From NCBI GenBank assembly GCA_038503075.1, contig JBCAML010000001.1, positions 2,170,001 to 2,234,000 of the forward strand: 64,000 nucleotides of DNA, in the 5' to 3' direction. This document shows, in pieces, positions 48,767 to 61,555 of this stretch (its first letter is position 1; each line of letters opens with the position of its first letter). The DNA comes from Gyromitra esculenta. Lineage: Eukaryota; Ascomycota; Pezizomycetes; Pezizales; Discinaceae. Under the pieces are notes generated by a model. That model made no database searches. It saw only the letters and a program-made list of their open reading frames with translations, and was not told the DNA's origin. Position numbers and translations under genes: made by a program.

Positions 48767-50551
48767 AGCGAAATTTATTCGTATGACGTGGCGATGCACA
48801 AGGAGCGGTAAGTCATATCCTGATTGGTTAGTTGTTTGGAGTTTCCCGACCTGATACGGTACTCAGGAATTTGGAGCCATATTGGAGTCAGTAACCTCTT
48901 GTTGTGATGGTCTTATATTTTTGACCGTAGAATAGGAAGAAAGGTTACTTTAATATCCTTGATTCTCTTTTCAATTTACTTGGCCGTTACTTTTCGAGTG
49001 TCTGAAACGAATCTCGTTTGTCCTCATTGCGTGGTAATGTTTCCTGCTTTCGCTGTTCATTCTTATTTACTGGTTTTGGTTTCGAATTACCTTATTTCAT
49101 ATTTCATTTTACCTGCTATGCTCTATGTTTTTTCTGCGAAAACGAGATCAATATTGTTTGGGGATAGGACTGGGGAGTACGGCAGTGGAAAAAAATATGG
49201 TTTGTATTCTTGGGTCATTAATCGGTGATTTCATGTGGGTAAACCGCTGTTTGACGAACGGATTGTAGCTTTGCCTACTTTTAGTTTCCTTTTTTTTATG
49301 TTGCTATTTTTTGCTGCACTGCGCTTTTAATCTGGTTTGTTTCTTTCATATTCCTTTCCTCAGCTGCATCTCATCTTTTTTGCTCAGTGTTCTAGTGCGT
49401 ATTTCTCTTTAAGGAAAAAGGCATTGATTGGTATTCCTATGGCGGTTTTTTTTTCTTTTCCTTTCCTCCTTTTATCATCTGTGAGGTTCTGGAAGGGTTA
49501 AGGGAGGGTAAGTTGAAAAGGAGGAACCAAAAGTTGGTGGTGGTAGAATAGGAAACGAAAGGTGGAAAACGGAAAACGGCGTATTTATTTCTGGGTGCAT
49601 TTACATTACAATCTCTTGAAAAAAAAAAATGAAGATGGCTATTATTGGTTACGGTCTTTCTCCAGTTCAGAGATAACTTCCTACTTTTAGTGGCATTTTC
49701 CCGCGCTCACACGGACAAGTTTCCTACACTATATTACGGAGGATTGTTAATTTGGAGGGGGGACTGATGAGGGGTTTTTATAATACGTGTATCTTTGATC
49801 GGAGAGATTTACATAACAAGAAATGACAATGATTTGATTTTTAGTTTGATGATGAGCAAAATGCTTATTTTCGTTTATAGGGTACCTGAGTATTTAAAGG
49901 AGAGAGAGGGATACTTAACTGGTGTGCTTATTACTGAGTATATGCGCGGATAGGTATTGATGTGAGGCATGTTGTCTCTATTTGTTCTCGTAAGATGCGA
50001 GCTGCAGGTTGACACCCCCCCAGTCGTGTGTTCTGCAACCCCTCTTAGGCTACATGCCTGCCACACACCACACCAACTCTCAGTTAGAACATGCACATAG
50101 GTAACTACTGTTCCTCTTCACCTCCTCCTCGCCTCTTCTCCTACGCATCCATACACACTCACACGTTGCTGCTCATCTCCTCCCCTTTCTGCTCTATTCG
50201 TTTCCTTCACTACTACATTTGTTACTGCTTTAGTTTCCCCTGCAGCCGCAACTAGAATTTGTGAATCGTTAGGGTAGAATAGCTCATCGTTTTACCCGCC
50301 AACCTCTAGGCAGGGTTCTCGTGATTCGCATACATACATACACATACACATACACATACGTACATAGTTCCTGTACCCCAGAATATTGTGCTCGCCGGTT
50401 TCTAGTTTCGCGACCTGCGACTACTATACTAGCTCTCCATTAACTATCAGATAACTACCCCGCTATTACAACATTTCAAATCTCCAGAACCCAGCGCCTT
50501 AGTTTAATCCGTCCATCGGGAACAAATCCACAATCATCCCACTATTGTCGC
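48767..50551. other. spacer between the Nxt3-like and septin-like genes
   Basis: T-rich 3' flank runs to about 49.5 kb, with no other gene. From 50100 to 50240 the sequence is C/T-rich, followed by an (ACATAC)n microsatellite at 50330-50367 in the presumed leader of the next gene. Confidence 0.5.
50330..50367. repeat. (ACATAC)n microsatellite
   Basis: About six imperfect ACATAC units lie in the presumed 5' leader or promoter of the septin-like gene, roughly 200 bases before its ATG. Confidence 0.8.
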
Positions 50552-50932
50552 ATGAGACCCTCATCTTCGGAAGCCCTTAACCAGGGCGTTGTAGGAGTTG
50601 GCGGAAGATCCAGGAAGTCATCGAGTGCAGATCCGACCGTGACACCTGGTTTCGCTGGCCCTAGCTCCGCAGCCAGTGTAGAAGAGGTGCACCATCCAAT
50701 ATCGTACCCGAGTACTTCTTCTATGACCTATTTCCTCGCAGATGAAGCTACAGTCAACGCCTCAACGGCGAGTTCGCCTGGTAGCAGCGGAACGTTCGGG
50801 GTTAGGAGTTTGGGTACCTCTCTGGAGGATGCAGACTCTTCCCGTCGGCGGAAGGGATCATTTGTGTCGACAGTATCGACGGAATACTCTCGACGGTCTA
50901 GGGATGACAGTAACGGCGATGAGGAGGAAGAT

Positions 50933-50966
<34 letters not shown>

Positions 50967-53072
50967 GAGCTCTTGATGAACGCTCAGTGGCGTCTTTTCA
51001 ATCTTCCATTCATACAAACTCGGATTCTATGGGGCGTTCACCACCAGGAATTTTGTCACAGCCTTTAACACCAATATTGGGACCTTCACCAGACCCGCAA
51101 GGCACACCTCTGCGAAGTCTATCTAGTAGATCCTATAGGTCCGAGTCGGAGGATGTGATGAGCGAGTCGGCAGAGGGTGGGGAAGCCCCCGAGAAGAGTC
51201 TCGCTGAGAACCCGATGTCACCGGATGTGTTGGTTGCCCCACAGCTTATAATGCCAGAGATTACTATCCCGAGCAGGAGGCCTTTTACCGCGAGAGGAAA
51301 AAGTATCGGAAGGCTAAAGGTATTGATTGCTGGGGATTCTGGTACGTTATTTCATTTTTCTTATAAAATCATAATTTGCGATTTTACTGACGTCCTGTTT
51401 TAGGCATCGGCAAAACTTCCTTGATCAAATCCATCGTACAAGCCTCTGAGGACATTGTTCATGTTGATCCAATATCCACTAGTGGTTCGCTTTCAGGATC
51501 TCGAAGTGGCTCATCGTCTTACTTTGCCCTGAATAATCGCGCGAACGGTGATAGTACAAAAAAAATCACCGAGGTCTACGCTAGCACCAGGCCATATCCA
51601 CATTGGTGGTCGGAATTAGACGATAGTAAACTCTTAAGGAGAAGAAAATCAAAGTATGGAGTGGAAGAGCAGGTAATAGAGCGTAATCTATGTTTTGTGG
51701 ATACGCCTGGATACGGATCTGGCACTTCGGTAGGCTCCCTTTAAATAAATATTATTCTCAAAAATCCATGCTGTGGGAAATATTTGTCTCTGCCCTACCC
51801 TTGATTGGGAACTTAAGAAGTTACTTGAAAAGCTGATAAAGGGGGCTACTCGTAGTTCCTCGAGTGTATCGAGCCTGTTGTTCGGTATGTCGAGTCTCAG
51901 ATGGAACACACGCGTGCTATTGTGAATGGTGGGGATGGAGAATTGCTTTCTTTACTCTCAGGTGATGGGACGCCACAAGTTGATGTTGTGTTTTATGTCA
52001 TTCTTCATAGTAAGTACCTCTAGCATGCATATTCCTTGGGCTGGCATTTATATTTTGGTGGCCAGGACTTAAGCCAGTTGACATCGAATTCATCCGACGT
52101 CTCTCACCTTTCACCAATGTTCTACCTGTAATAGCAAAGGCGGATACATTAACTTTTCAACAAATTAATAACCTCAAACTCTCGATTCTCAATGATCTAG
52201 TCGCAGCAGGTGTTCGTCCGTTCCTTTTTGGCAAGTCGTATGGCGATGTTGCGCACAGTTTATCGGATACCACATCGTGCGCACCGTTTGCGATATCTTC
52301 AGCACTATCGAGTGATGCAGAGAATATGGATGCTAGTTTACTCATGTCTCCAGATTATGTGGCACCTTTAGTAGGATCTGAACTTAACGAACTTGTAAGC
52401 CATGTGCTTGATCCGGACAATATATCTTGGTTAAAACATGCATCAGCGAAGAAGTACATTCAATGGATGACAGCTCCTTCAATGTCTCCTTCTTCCTCTG
52501 CCTTAGCATATCCATCTCGTATGGGATCGCCAAGATCCCGAGGCGCATCGCTGTCTTCCTCTGCGTTGCTGTCCGCTTCCAACACGAGCTTAATACATAT
52601 CTCAAGCAACCCTCAAGCGGCAAATAGCTTCGCCCTTGCTAGGGTCGCAGATCATACCCAACGCGAGGAACGATTAGCGCAAGTACGGCTCTCACGCTGG
52701 GCTCATGATCTCCAACGTAGCCTTAAAGCGGAGCGGGAGCGCTACGAGAGATTAGCTAAGGGAGAGAGAGCTATATGGCTTACTGAAAGATTGGGCGAAT
52801 GCGTCGCGGACGGCCAATTAGTACCTGCTTCCGTGGCGGCCATGTCATTTGCGAAGTCGACAGGCTCCTTACATGACATAGGTGGACTTAACCCGAGGGA
52901 CCCTCTAGGTATTTTATCATTAAATGAAATGATCAGGCGCAAGGCAGTGGTTTTATTGAGGATTGCGGGATATGGCGGGCTTGTGGGATTCGTTGGGGTA
53001 TGGGTATTGAGAAACTGGGGAGGTTTGCCAGAGTGGCTTCATGTCCCAGTTCAGCAGAAGGGAGTATGCTAG
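50552..53072 (+). CDS. septin-like GTPase with C-terminal membrane segment
   Basis: Four exons (50552-51341, 51404-51729, 51856-52009, 52066-53072) make 758 aa. The first 250 residues are Ser-rich and probably disordered, with a run of about 14 acidic residues near 125-138 encoded by GATGAC repeats. The G domain follows: P-loop GDSGIGKTSL (split by intron 1), FVDTPGYG (G3), QVDVVFYVIL, LKPVDIEFIRRLSPFTNVLPVIAKADTL (G4, AKAD), all septin-like. The usual septin polybasic region before the P-loop is weak. After the G domain come a Ser-rich insert (~500-555), a charged helix (ERYERLAKGERAIWL) and a hydrophobic stretch near 720-740 (VVLLRIAGYGGLVGFVGVWVL) that looks like a tail anchor. Core septins lack this, so I class it as a divergent fungal septin-type G protein. 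Its partners and location are unknown. Confidence 0.85.
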
Positions 53073-56000
53073 TTACCTTCATCAAGAGGGTGATGTAGCA
53101 CAGGACACAATATGATGGAATATATTACTTGGGACTTATTTACTTATTTCTCTCATTTCCTCATAACTTCGTTTGGTAGTTAAGATGGATCATGGAGTTT
53201 GTCACTTTTTCGAGTTTTTGGTCTCGATTGGTTTGGTTTTTTATTTTGTTTCTTCGTTACTTTTTTACTTCATCCGCAACACTCGCAATAGCACAAACCC
53301 TTTATATGTCGCTCAAAACTCCTCCGCATAGCCTCAAACACTTCTCTCCCTTATCACAACTACCACCTCTCCTACTCTCTCCCCTATCTAATTGAAAGGT
53401 CGAGGCTTGTGGGAAGTTTTTCTTGTATGCTACCCAAGGGCTAAGTTGGCGGGTTATATTCCACAGATAACTGAATGTGGACTGTTGACGAAAAGTGTGA
53501 TTCTATGATAGTATGAATGGAGATTAATAAATGGAAGAGAGAAAAAGTGAAGAGGAATATGCAGTTCTCTGTTATCACTTCCTCCCCGCAATGTGTGTAC
53601 TTTCTATCACCCGCCAGACCAGGGCTCAAGTTGCTTTCCTACACCAGCTAAGCCGAGGGACAGGAAAAAACTCAGCCATTGCATTCGTTTCTCTCTTTGT
53701 TCTACAGACAGGCTAATTAATCACGTTGTTGCACATTTCCCTCGCATCAGCCCAAACCTAACCCTTTTTAAAGCACCATAGATAGATCGCATATTGTATT
53801 TATTCAGCTGATCTTCGCGTTTACGTTACATATAACCGGCAACATCCGCTTGTTTAATGGGATTTGGAGACCATGAAAACTACAAGGGAGGCGAACTTGC
53901 TCGCAGATAAGCACGCGAAATACCCCTCGAAAAATAGTCCCGCAAAATATCTCTCGCCAGCGCCTTGTGGGTTTTTTGAGGATAAGCCTAAATTATAATA
54001 ACTGTTTTGAAAAGGTTATTTGACACGTTGGTTAGATGCTTTCTTACAAGGCGGCAACTCTCTAGGGTTACTATTGTGAATAATGAAGATATTCGTATAT
54101 CTGTGTAACACGGTGAAGAAGAGAATCCAAGCACGGGCACCAAGCCTCTGTGTATATTCTCTTATACAGTCATAGAAGCCGGGTTATAGGGGGTTCTTTG
54201 GGTGTCGAATAGATCGGCCCGAGGAACCCCCATGGTAGCTAAAGCTTCTAACAGAACCGATATATCGTTCAGAGAACGTGAACCCTAGGAAGCCTATAGA
54301 TATTTTCCATATATCCAACAGTTACTGTTGTAATATTGGGGCACGTAGGGAGGAATAGAAGACTCGATTGCTTGCTTGCTAGAGGTGGGCCTACGAGCCT
54401 ATCTAAATAGCTCTCTTGGGTGTCTGTCTCTCAATCATTTCCGACTCCGAAGGCCAAGCTCCGTATTAGGAAGCATCTCCAACAGTTACCACTCCGTGTA
54501 CACGAGTGATAGATAGTGACTCTCCTTTCTCTCATCTTGCTTCACTATATTTTCTGAGGTATGAAACCATTGCATGACAAGCTCCTCACATTCTTTTTAA
54601 AATTAAGACTAATTTTCGGGGGTCGCTATAGAACTGTCAGACTAACTGTCAGAAGAACCCTCACTAGTATTGTAAAACATATTCGCAAACCCCTGGATCA
54701 ACAGGACGGTATCTAGGGGCAAGTTTTCACTCCGTACCTTAAATGGCAAGAAAAAGTAATTAGGTGAAGTTTTGGTTCTATTGTTGAGAGGACAATGTTG
54801 TATATACATACGTACCTGGAGAAATAATCCTCTACATTCGAATCGGACTCTAGTGCCTAAATCTACATTTACATGCCTGCAGACACCTGGTTTACGCCGT
54901 TTAAATTTCCTCCCCACGCCAAGTCGCAGACCCAGTCCAAATAAGCCACCCGATAACACCCGCTAGTAAAATCGCTATACGGGATAGGGAGACTTTAGTA
55001 TATTGTGCGTGGGAGGTTGAGTGGTCAACATGATCTCTGAGAATAAACTAGCCACTGATTTTTTTAGGGGACTATTTCTTTAGCTAAGACATGTTTAGAT
55101 CTCGGGGCAGCTCAGCTTTTTAGCGGTGTCTCGGGTCATATGTATTTAAACCAAATATATGAACGAGTGCTTTTCATGGCGCTACATGTATATTTTTATC
55201 CCCGACAGAGCTGAAGAAAGTATGAGATGGATAGAAGCATGAAGCTTAGATTAGAGCTTGCATATTAGGTGGAAGGTGTTCGCGTATACTTTTCTTACGT
55301 GACTTGTAGAATCTGAGACTCTGTTTTACAAATCTTAATTAGTTTTAAATTAGATGCACATGTAGAGAACAGGTCTCAGAGTAACACTCAAAAATCAACC
55401 TAGAACCCCCGAAAATCAATAGATAGACGACAGTTAATAGGGATTTAGAAGTGAGTTAGCGGTGCTGCAGGTTGAGCAATATGAAATATGCCCACGAACC
55501 CTTTTTGGGATTGTATCGCAGGCTCCCGACTCTCATCGTTTAAGTAAACAATTGTGCAGTTCCGCTTTCTGAAATGGTCACACAGGTGGATAGACGCATG
55601 ATGCAATTTTTTCTCTCCGATATTTCGGGATCCGATGAAATCGAGCAGTCCCCACGATTCCTCCCGTAGCCAGTCGCGCCCTGTCAACGACATAATTGGT
55701 AGCGGAGCTGCAGGGGCGCGCGGGAAACCCCAAGTCATTCCTTACTTTTTATTGGATGTCTCCCATCCCCGAATCACTTTCTCGTGGGCCAGACTTCTTT
55801 AAACCAAGGTTACGATTCTTGTGGAGGTGCCTCGAGCCCCCCCACTATGATGTAACTGAAACATGTGAAATATGTACCATTTAAGGAGTTGGGAATTTTG
55901 TCAGCAGCTTAGGAGAGCGTTTAAAGGTTACTACATGTAGCCTCCGAATGCATACCCGTGGGGTGTAGTGTTGAACTGTAGGAATAATTTAACCATTTAT

Positions 56001-57866
56001 AGAGCCACTGGTAAAGACGTTGTGGTACGAGTGAAATGCTTAGTTTGATGTTGAGGCCAAATTATAACGTCTGAGGCAAACAGTAACCTTTTTTTATTTT
56101 TAAACTACATGTGGTCATCAACCACCCCAGAGATTCACACACTTTGAAATTACTTTTTCTTGTCTCCAAAACCCAAGCTCCAAGGGCTGAGCTTGGGTTG
56201 GACTTCACACCCGCGCGCTGATGGGGTTTTCGAACCAATTACCTATTTCGTGCCTTCGATCTCGCTTCCATGCAGGATCTTTATTGCGAAAAGAGCCTTC
56301 CTTGCAGATTTTATAATTTGTACAAGGGTTTGTTTCGTCCATTTGACCTCATGAAGCTGGATCATTTCATCACTGGTGAAATGATGTCTCCCGGCTAAAA
56401 AGCATTTTTTGTTATGTAGTTGTTTCTATGCAGGATAATTTCCTGCGTCTGGTGGCCGCTCGGGACGCACAGAAATGCGCGTATGAGACATAAGTGATGA
56501 TATTCCTCCTGCCCTTTCATGCAAAAGGCACACGACTTGTCGGGTACTGATATGCTGTTTCCCCACGGCTGTGTCTGTGCTTTTTGTGATAAACGTTTTA
56601 TCCACACGAGCCACAGGGCCGTAAGTGCCACATTCAGAGAATTGCGTTACTGGTATTGATGCCTGAAACCGTAACGTCTACATACCGCCAACGGAAACCT
56701 CCTATCTAGACTAGAAACAGCTTCAAACCGCCCCACATGGAAAAAGAGGGGTGCTTTGATCGTCGTCATTTTTAACCCCACACCACAACAGCCTAGTATA
56801 GCGTGCGGTTCGCAGTGCGAAATCTACTATACAATTGCACTTGGTTGAACCTTTCCCAAAAAATGAGGCGTCATTTGGAAAAGTTGCTCACGCGGTGAAA
56901 TATGGCTGCGAAAACTACCGGTATGGTACTCAATTGACATTGAGGTTGTTTATCTTGGATAATCTGGTTGAAAAAGCGCGTGGTATGGCAGTTCTCGGAG
57001 TTATGTTCCTTGTCTAAGAGACCCCTCCGAAGATTCACCATCTCCAGCAAAAGCCGTGCGTTGTTGTACGAAGCGAGGTACAGTAGGTACCGGTACTGTT
57101 GCACTAAAGAAGTCTGTTGTTGAAAACCAAGCTGGAATGTGGTTTTCATCTCGAGTCATGGACCCGCATGCTCCACCTCTATTTGTGAAAGTTTTGCTCG
57201 TTTGGATACCGGGCACTCCACCTTAGCTAGACTACATATGTAAATATTCATACAGCATGGGTCGGATGAAGGTCGAAGCGACGAGCTGTGGGATGGATGG
57301 TCTGGAGGGAGACCGGGACGACAAACTAAGAGGGTGGGGGAATAAAATCGAATATCAGGGATTAGGCCAATCACAAGCTGCACGCAGGCGATCGGAAGGA
57401 AAGTCTTGGGCGTTTGTGTCTTCGCCTTTGCCGTGAACAACCCACCACCACCTCAGACCTCTTCCACCTCCCGCCCACAGTTGGTTGACAGGTAGAAGAA
57501 CCACCCTCGTCCTCCCCATCTGATGCATCGACGCGATCGCAGCCTTCGCTTGTAGTTGCTGTCAATACTACCCTTTTTTTTTTTTTGCTTTGCGGTGAAT
57601 ACCGGATTCAGTATCGAATTAATTTTGAAAAACTTCATCGCATTCTCTGAAAGTGAGCAACGGCATTGCTTTTTCTATTTTTACGCCTGCGGCCCACACG
57701 CGGGCTTGACCTCCGAGAACTCGAATATACCTCGACCGGGTATCGTCTGGCTCGCTATCGCTATCGTTAATACCACAGTATTGTGCTACAACCCTCATCA
57801 CCATCTTGTCAGTACTGTTCTGCGGTAGCATATCCGGAAACATATCGGACCTGTGAACCATACAGT
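53073..57866. other. 4.8-kb gene-poor spacer
   Basis: No gene is called. Two TACATGTA copies (55183, 55932) and an 11-bp-stem hairpin (AACCCAAGCTC, 56170-56199) are present. Minus-strand frames at 55445-55738 (97 codons) and 56395-56631 (with CAFC...HHLC) look slightly protein-like but lack support. The last ~400 bases are the NUC-1-like gene's upstream region, including a poly-T tract near 57573. Confidence 0.5.
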
Positions 57867-59977
57867 ATGAGTTCTGAAGCCCCCTCACCATGGTCCGTCC
57901 ACGATCCTACAGCAGGCCCGGGAGAGGATTTTTCGAGTTTTTTCGACTTTAGTGGCATACAGCTGGGTCTATCGTCTGATTTTGACTCGGCAGGCCGCGA
58001 CGATGATGCACGACGTCAAAGTACAGCCATGGATACGGATTTCCCAGAGGCGGATAACATAGCGGGAAAGGATCATCGACTTTTAGGTGGTGGAGATATG
58101 CTAGGGATGCAATTTCACGATTTGAATACCTTGGGGCAATCGCGACAACAGCATGGGCAACACCATATGAATATGCATCATCACAACATGATACCACCGA
58201 CCCCGTCAAGTATCGACCTTCAAACAGGGCTTCCCCACTCATATGCACACAGCATGGATACCGATCTTATGATGGAACGATTCAACAGCATGAGGGATGA
58301 ACAGGTAGTGTCTAATCAGTTTTTTTTGCTGTATATTTTCTGCACCAATGGTCACTGACCTACTTCCTGAAAGATACTATTTACACCGCTTGTATCTCCT
58401 GCGGTAACGCCTCTCGATACAAATTTCATCCAGCATATGCCTTCGTTTACGATGCCTGAATACTTTAGTCCCTTGACTTCACCCGCACTTGACGCCCATC
58501 AACACAGGACACATATGCCTAATCCCCACATGGTCCATACTCATCATTCTCAATCGACCTCTCCTATTGACCCCAAAGACTCGCCTGTTATCAACAGGAA
58601 AGTAAACCCCAGTCGCCGGAAATCAGCCACATCTCGAAATCCGGCGCGTGTGGTCCGAGAATCTCCGAGTATGAAACCACAAAGGAGGAAAGCGCCACCG
58701 CCTCTCACTCCTACTCTAGAGCTCACTGCCGCATTCATGCAACAGCCCCCAACACCTAGCTCGCGACAAACTCCTCAGAGACATGATTTCCCCCAGTTCC
58801 ATTCAAGCCAAGATACATCCTCCAACGAATCAGTGTCTCCTGAGCCATTACCAGACGTGCTTATGCCTCCGCCTCCTCGTGCGCCCCGGTCCCCTACAAT
58901 TACCGAGGGAAGCGAAATAATGCCAGGGGCTCCGGCAACACCAGCATCGCTAATGAAATTGCAGAAGACTAACCTACCAACAGAAGACATACCGCCCATA
59001 GCAATGGACACGTCTGAGTTTTTGAATGGAGATGTTGAACGGGTTATGAAGGATGTGGGGACAAAGGATAAAGCTCTGAAACCGAATGGTGACGAACAGT
59101 CGACTCCTACACTCAGTATCAAAACTGCTCCTTCGAGCTCAAGCTTGAAGGCAGGGGAACAATGGAGGAGTCCAATGATTGGTGCCCAGACACCTGGTAG
59201 CTCGTCAAGTGGGAAGGGGAGAATAGTCAAGTCCAGTAATCGAAGCGGGAAGCGTGGGAGCGTGTGTTCTAGCCCCGCCCTCCAGCCAAAGATTTCACCC
59301 AGCATAAAACCATTATTACCTCAAGGTATGGGCGGCTTTTCCTTCACTTTTGCAGGAAAATCAGATATAGAGGGCGGGGACGATGGGATGAGCGAGTGAC
59401 TATGGTCATTTGTATGGATCCGTGTATCGATGTGAATATGCTGTACGGGCGCTCATAATCCCTTACCTTCGTTTATTCTGGCCACAGGATTCGATATCCT
59501 ATATTTTTATCTGATTTTCCTACAAAAAAGGTATTCGATCGAAGTTCAATGGCATTTGTTTTTCTAACACTACCAATTTCAGGAATGAATCCCGACACAT
59601 CCGCTCTATTATTAAAATCAAATTACCAAAACATCGTCGAGGGCACTCACAAACAACTCGGTCTTTCATACCCCGCAGAGCTATCAACGAACCTGACATC
59701 AAAAAGGACCAGTCACAAGATTGCTGAGCAAGGGAGACGAAACAGGATTAACAACGCTCTAGCTGAGATTGCAGCGTTGCTGCCACAGAGTAGTGGGAAT
59801 GGATCGGATGGTAGTAATAATGCTGCTGCTAGTGCCGCTGCGGCGCAGGCGAGCAAGGCGAGCACGGTGGAGAGTGCGATAGAATATATCAAGGAGCTGC
59901 AGAAGGAGCTGTCTGAAACAAAGGAGAAACTTGCGGAGGCAGAGGAGCAGCTTTCTAAGACAAATTTAGCGAAATGA
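57867..59977 (+). CDS. bHLH transcription factor, NUC-1/PalcA-like
   Basis: Three exons (57867-58304, 58374-59325, 59583-59977) give 594 aa. The long N-terminal part is His/Gln/Ser/Pro-rich with activation-like acidic patches (EDFSSFFDFSGIQLGL) and repeated SP/TP sites. Exon 3 begins GMNPDTSALLLKSNYQNIVEGTH and leads through YPAELSTNLTSKRTSHKIAEQGRRNRIN, a segment I recognise from Neurospora NUC-1 and Aspergillus PalcA, which activate phosphate-starvation genes. Basic region and helix 1 lie near 507-532 with His508, Glu512 and Arg516 positioned for E-box contact. The loop is expanded by an Ala/Ser/Gly/Asn insert, then helix 2 (STVESAIEYIKELQKEL) and a short zipper-like coil. The final intron (257 nt) is unusually long for this window and has a CTAAC branch site. 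The phosphate role is inferred from family likeness. Confidence 0.85.
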
Positions 59978-60975
59978 ATGAGGAATAGGTCGGAGCAGAG
60001 ACCGCGGAAAAAGTATAAGGTGTTGTAGGGACTTTGGGCTAATTTTGGTTGGCACAGCTTATTATTTTCTTTTTATATCTGGGTGGGGGGTGGGGGGCGG
60101 TCTGTTTCCAGGAGCATGTTGATTTTGCGGAAGTGTGCCTAACGTGATACGAGGTCGAAAGTATAGCTACTCGGGAGGGTTCTTTTTGTAATTCTCTTTT
60201 CTTATCCTTTGGATATTTTTTTTGGTTTCATTTCTCGAATATAATTTTGCGATTTCATGGTATTTCGGGACTGTAACAAAAATGAGGGCGGCGATTAGAC
60301 GAGTAGAAGTTATGCATGGATATCATCTTCTTGTCTACTCTTATCCCACTTCTCCGTACATGAACACGCCCAAAATGGATACTGTAAATACGAGTGAGAG
60401 TTCATGTTTTCTCAATAATTACCTTTTGGAGACTCGGGGAGAGATGGTGGCGATAGTTCTATGCGTGGTTTTGGAGACGGACGATGAGGGGCAGAGATGG
60501 AATTTATAAGTTTCCGGGTGACAGTAAAGGATCCGAGTAAAGGGTATCCGGGTTTGTTGCCTCCACGTAGAGTGCCTAATTTAGGAGGATTGAACTCGGT
60601 TTTAGGAGAAGGATACATGTAGAGCTGGGCCATCAGATATTTTTCACAATGGCCGTTTCTCGGCTTCATGGATTTCCTTCCGCTAATCAAGTAGTCAGGT
60701 TTAGAGTAGATTAATAAGAGACAAGGACGAGGAGAAGAGATCTGGGGAAGAGGGGGGGGGGTTTATACAAAAAGGAAGCCGCTAGCTCAAACCTTATCCT
60801 GACGCTAGTTTGGGAGATATCGCTGTAAAGTTTAAAACTATGGGGGAAGTTCACTTACTATCAGCAAAAGCGTGTGGTGCCTGTTGCACATTAGCTTGCT
60901 TCCAGAAATTACAAGAGTGTATTTTTTTCTTTTTGTTTAGAAGCGGTAGTAGCCGAGAAACTGGACAGATGTTTC
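59978..60975. other. 3' flank of the bHLH gene
   Basis: It contains G-rich and T-rich runs, one TACATGTA (60614), and no recognised coding sequence. Confidence 0.5.
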
Positions 60976-61101
60976 TACTCGTATTTGACTGACGTTTTTA
61001 AAACGGGCTGTCTATGCTTCCCATACAAAATCACAGATTCGGTACAATTTTGTAGGTATGCGGACCTAGCCCATTCTAAAAACGTCAGTTAAATACGAGT
61101 A
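60976..61101. mobile_element. short MITE-like foldback, 34-bp arms
   Basis: The arms 60976-61009 and 61068-61101 match at 31 of 34 positions, with only transition differences, and read TACTCGTATTTGACTGACG inward. Outer TA dinucleotides on both sides would fit a TA target duplication. The 58-base loop has its own small inverted repeat (CATACAAAA / TTTTGTAGGTATG). The end sequence CGTATTTGAC is shared with the element at 37656-38117 and with a solitary copy at 62800. Confidence 0.8.
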
Positions 61102-61555
61102 TTAAATTTTGATCAGTTCATGTCACGTGGCCGAAAACGATAAGAACGTGGGGAGCAAGTTATGTACCACCAAGAAACAAACTCACATGCAGATAACGGA
61201 ATACGATGTCTTCTTGGCTTTGGTATTTTAGGTCTTGGTATTTTTATAAATCTCGAGTTGTATAGTAATCTCGTCAAGTGATGGATGGAACCTGTAAGTC
61301 GTAATGCCAAGAAACCACTTATACATTATCCAGAGCCTCACAACTGATCAGCCCCCACTCCAATCAAAACACCTATCAGCAACTGCAGGTCTTGACACGA
61401 CATCTCCAACGTCAACCCTCCTCCTATCTATCTCGACCCCTCGCAATCCATTGAGCTCTTATCAACTACCAGTTGCTACTACATCCCCTACGGCTTAACC
61501 ATCATCACCCCCCTGAATTTAAACAAAAAACAGCCACACATTCACACCATCCAAC

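Noticed and set aside
55445..55738. 97-codon minus-strand frame with a fairly protein-like sequence
   Set aside because: No family recognised and no promoter or splice context; kept only as a note.
58775..59305. 176-codon minus-strand frame
   Set aside because: Antisense of the NUC-1-like coding exon 2.
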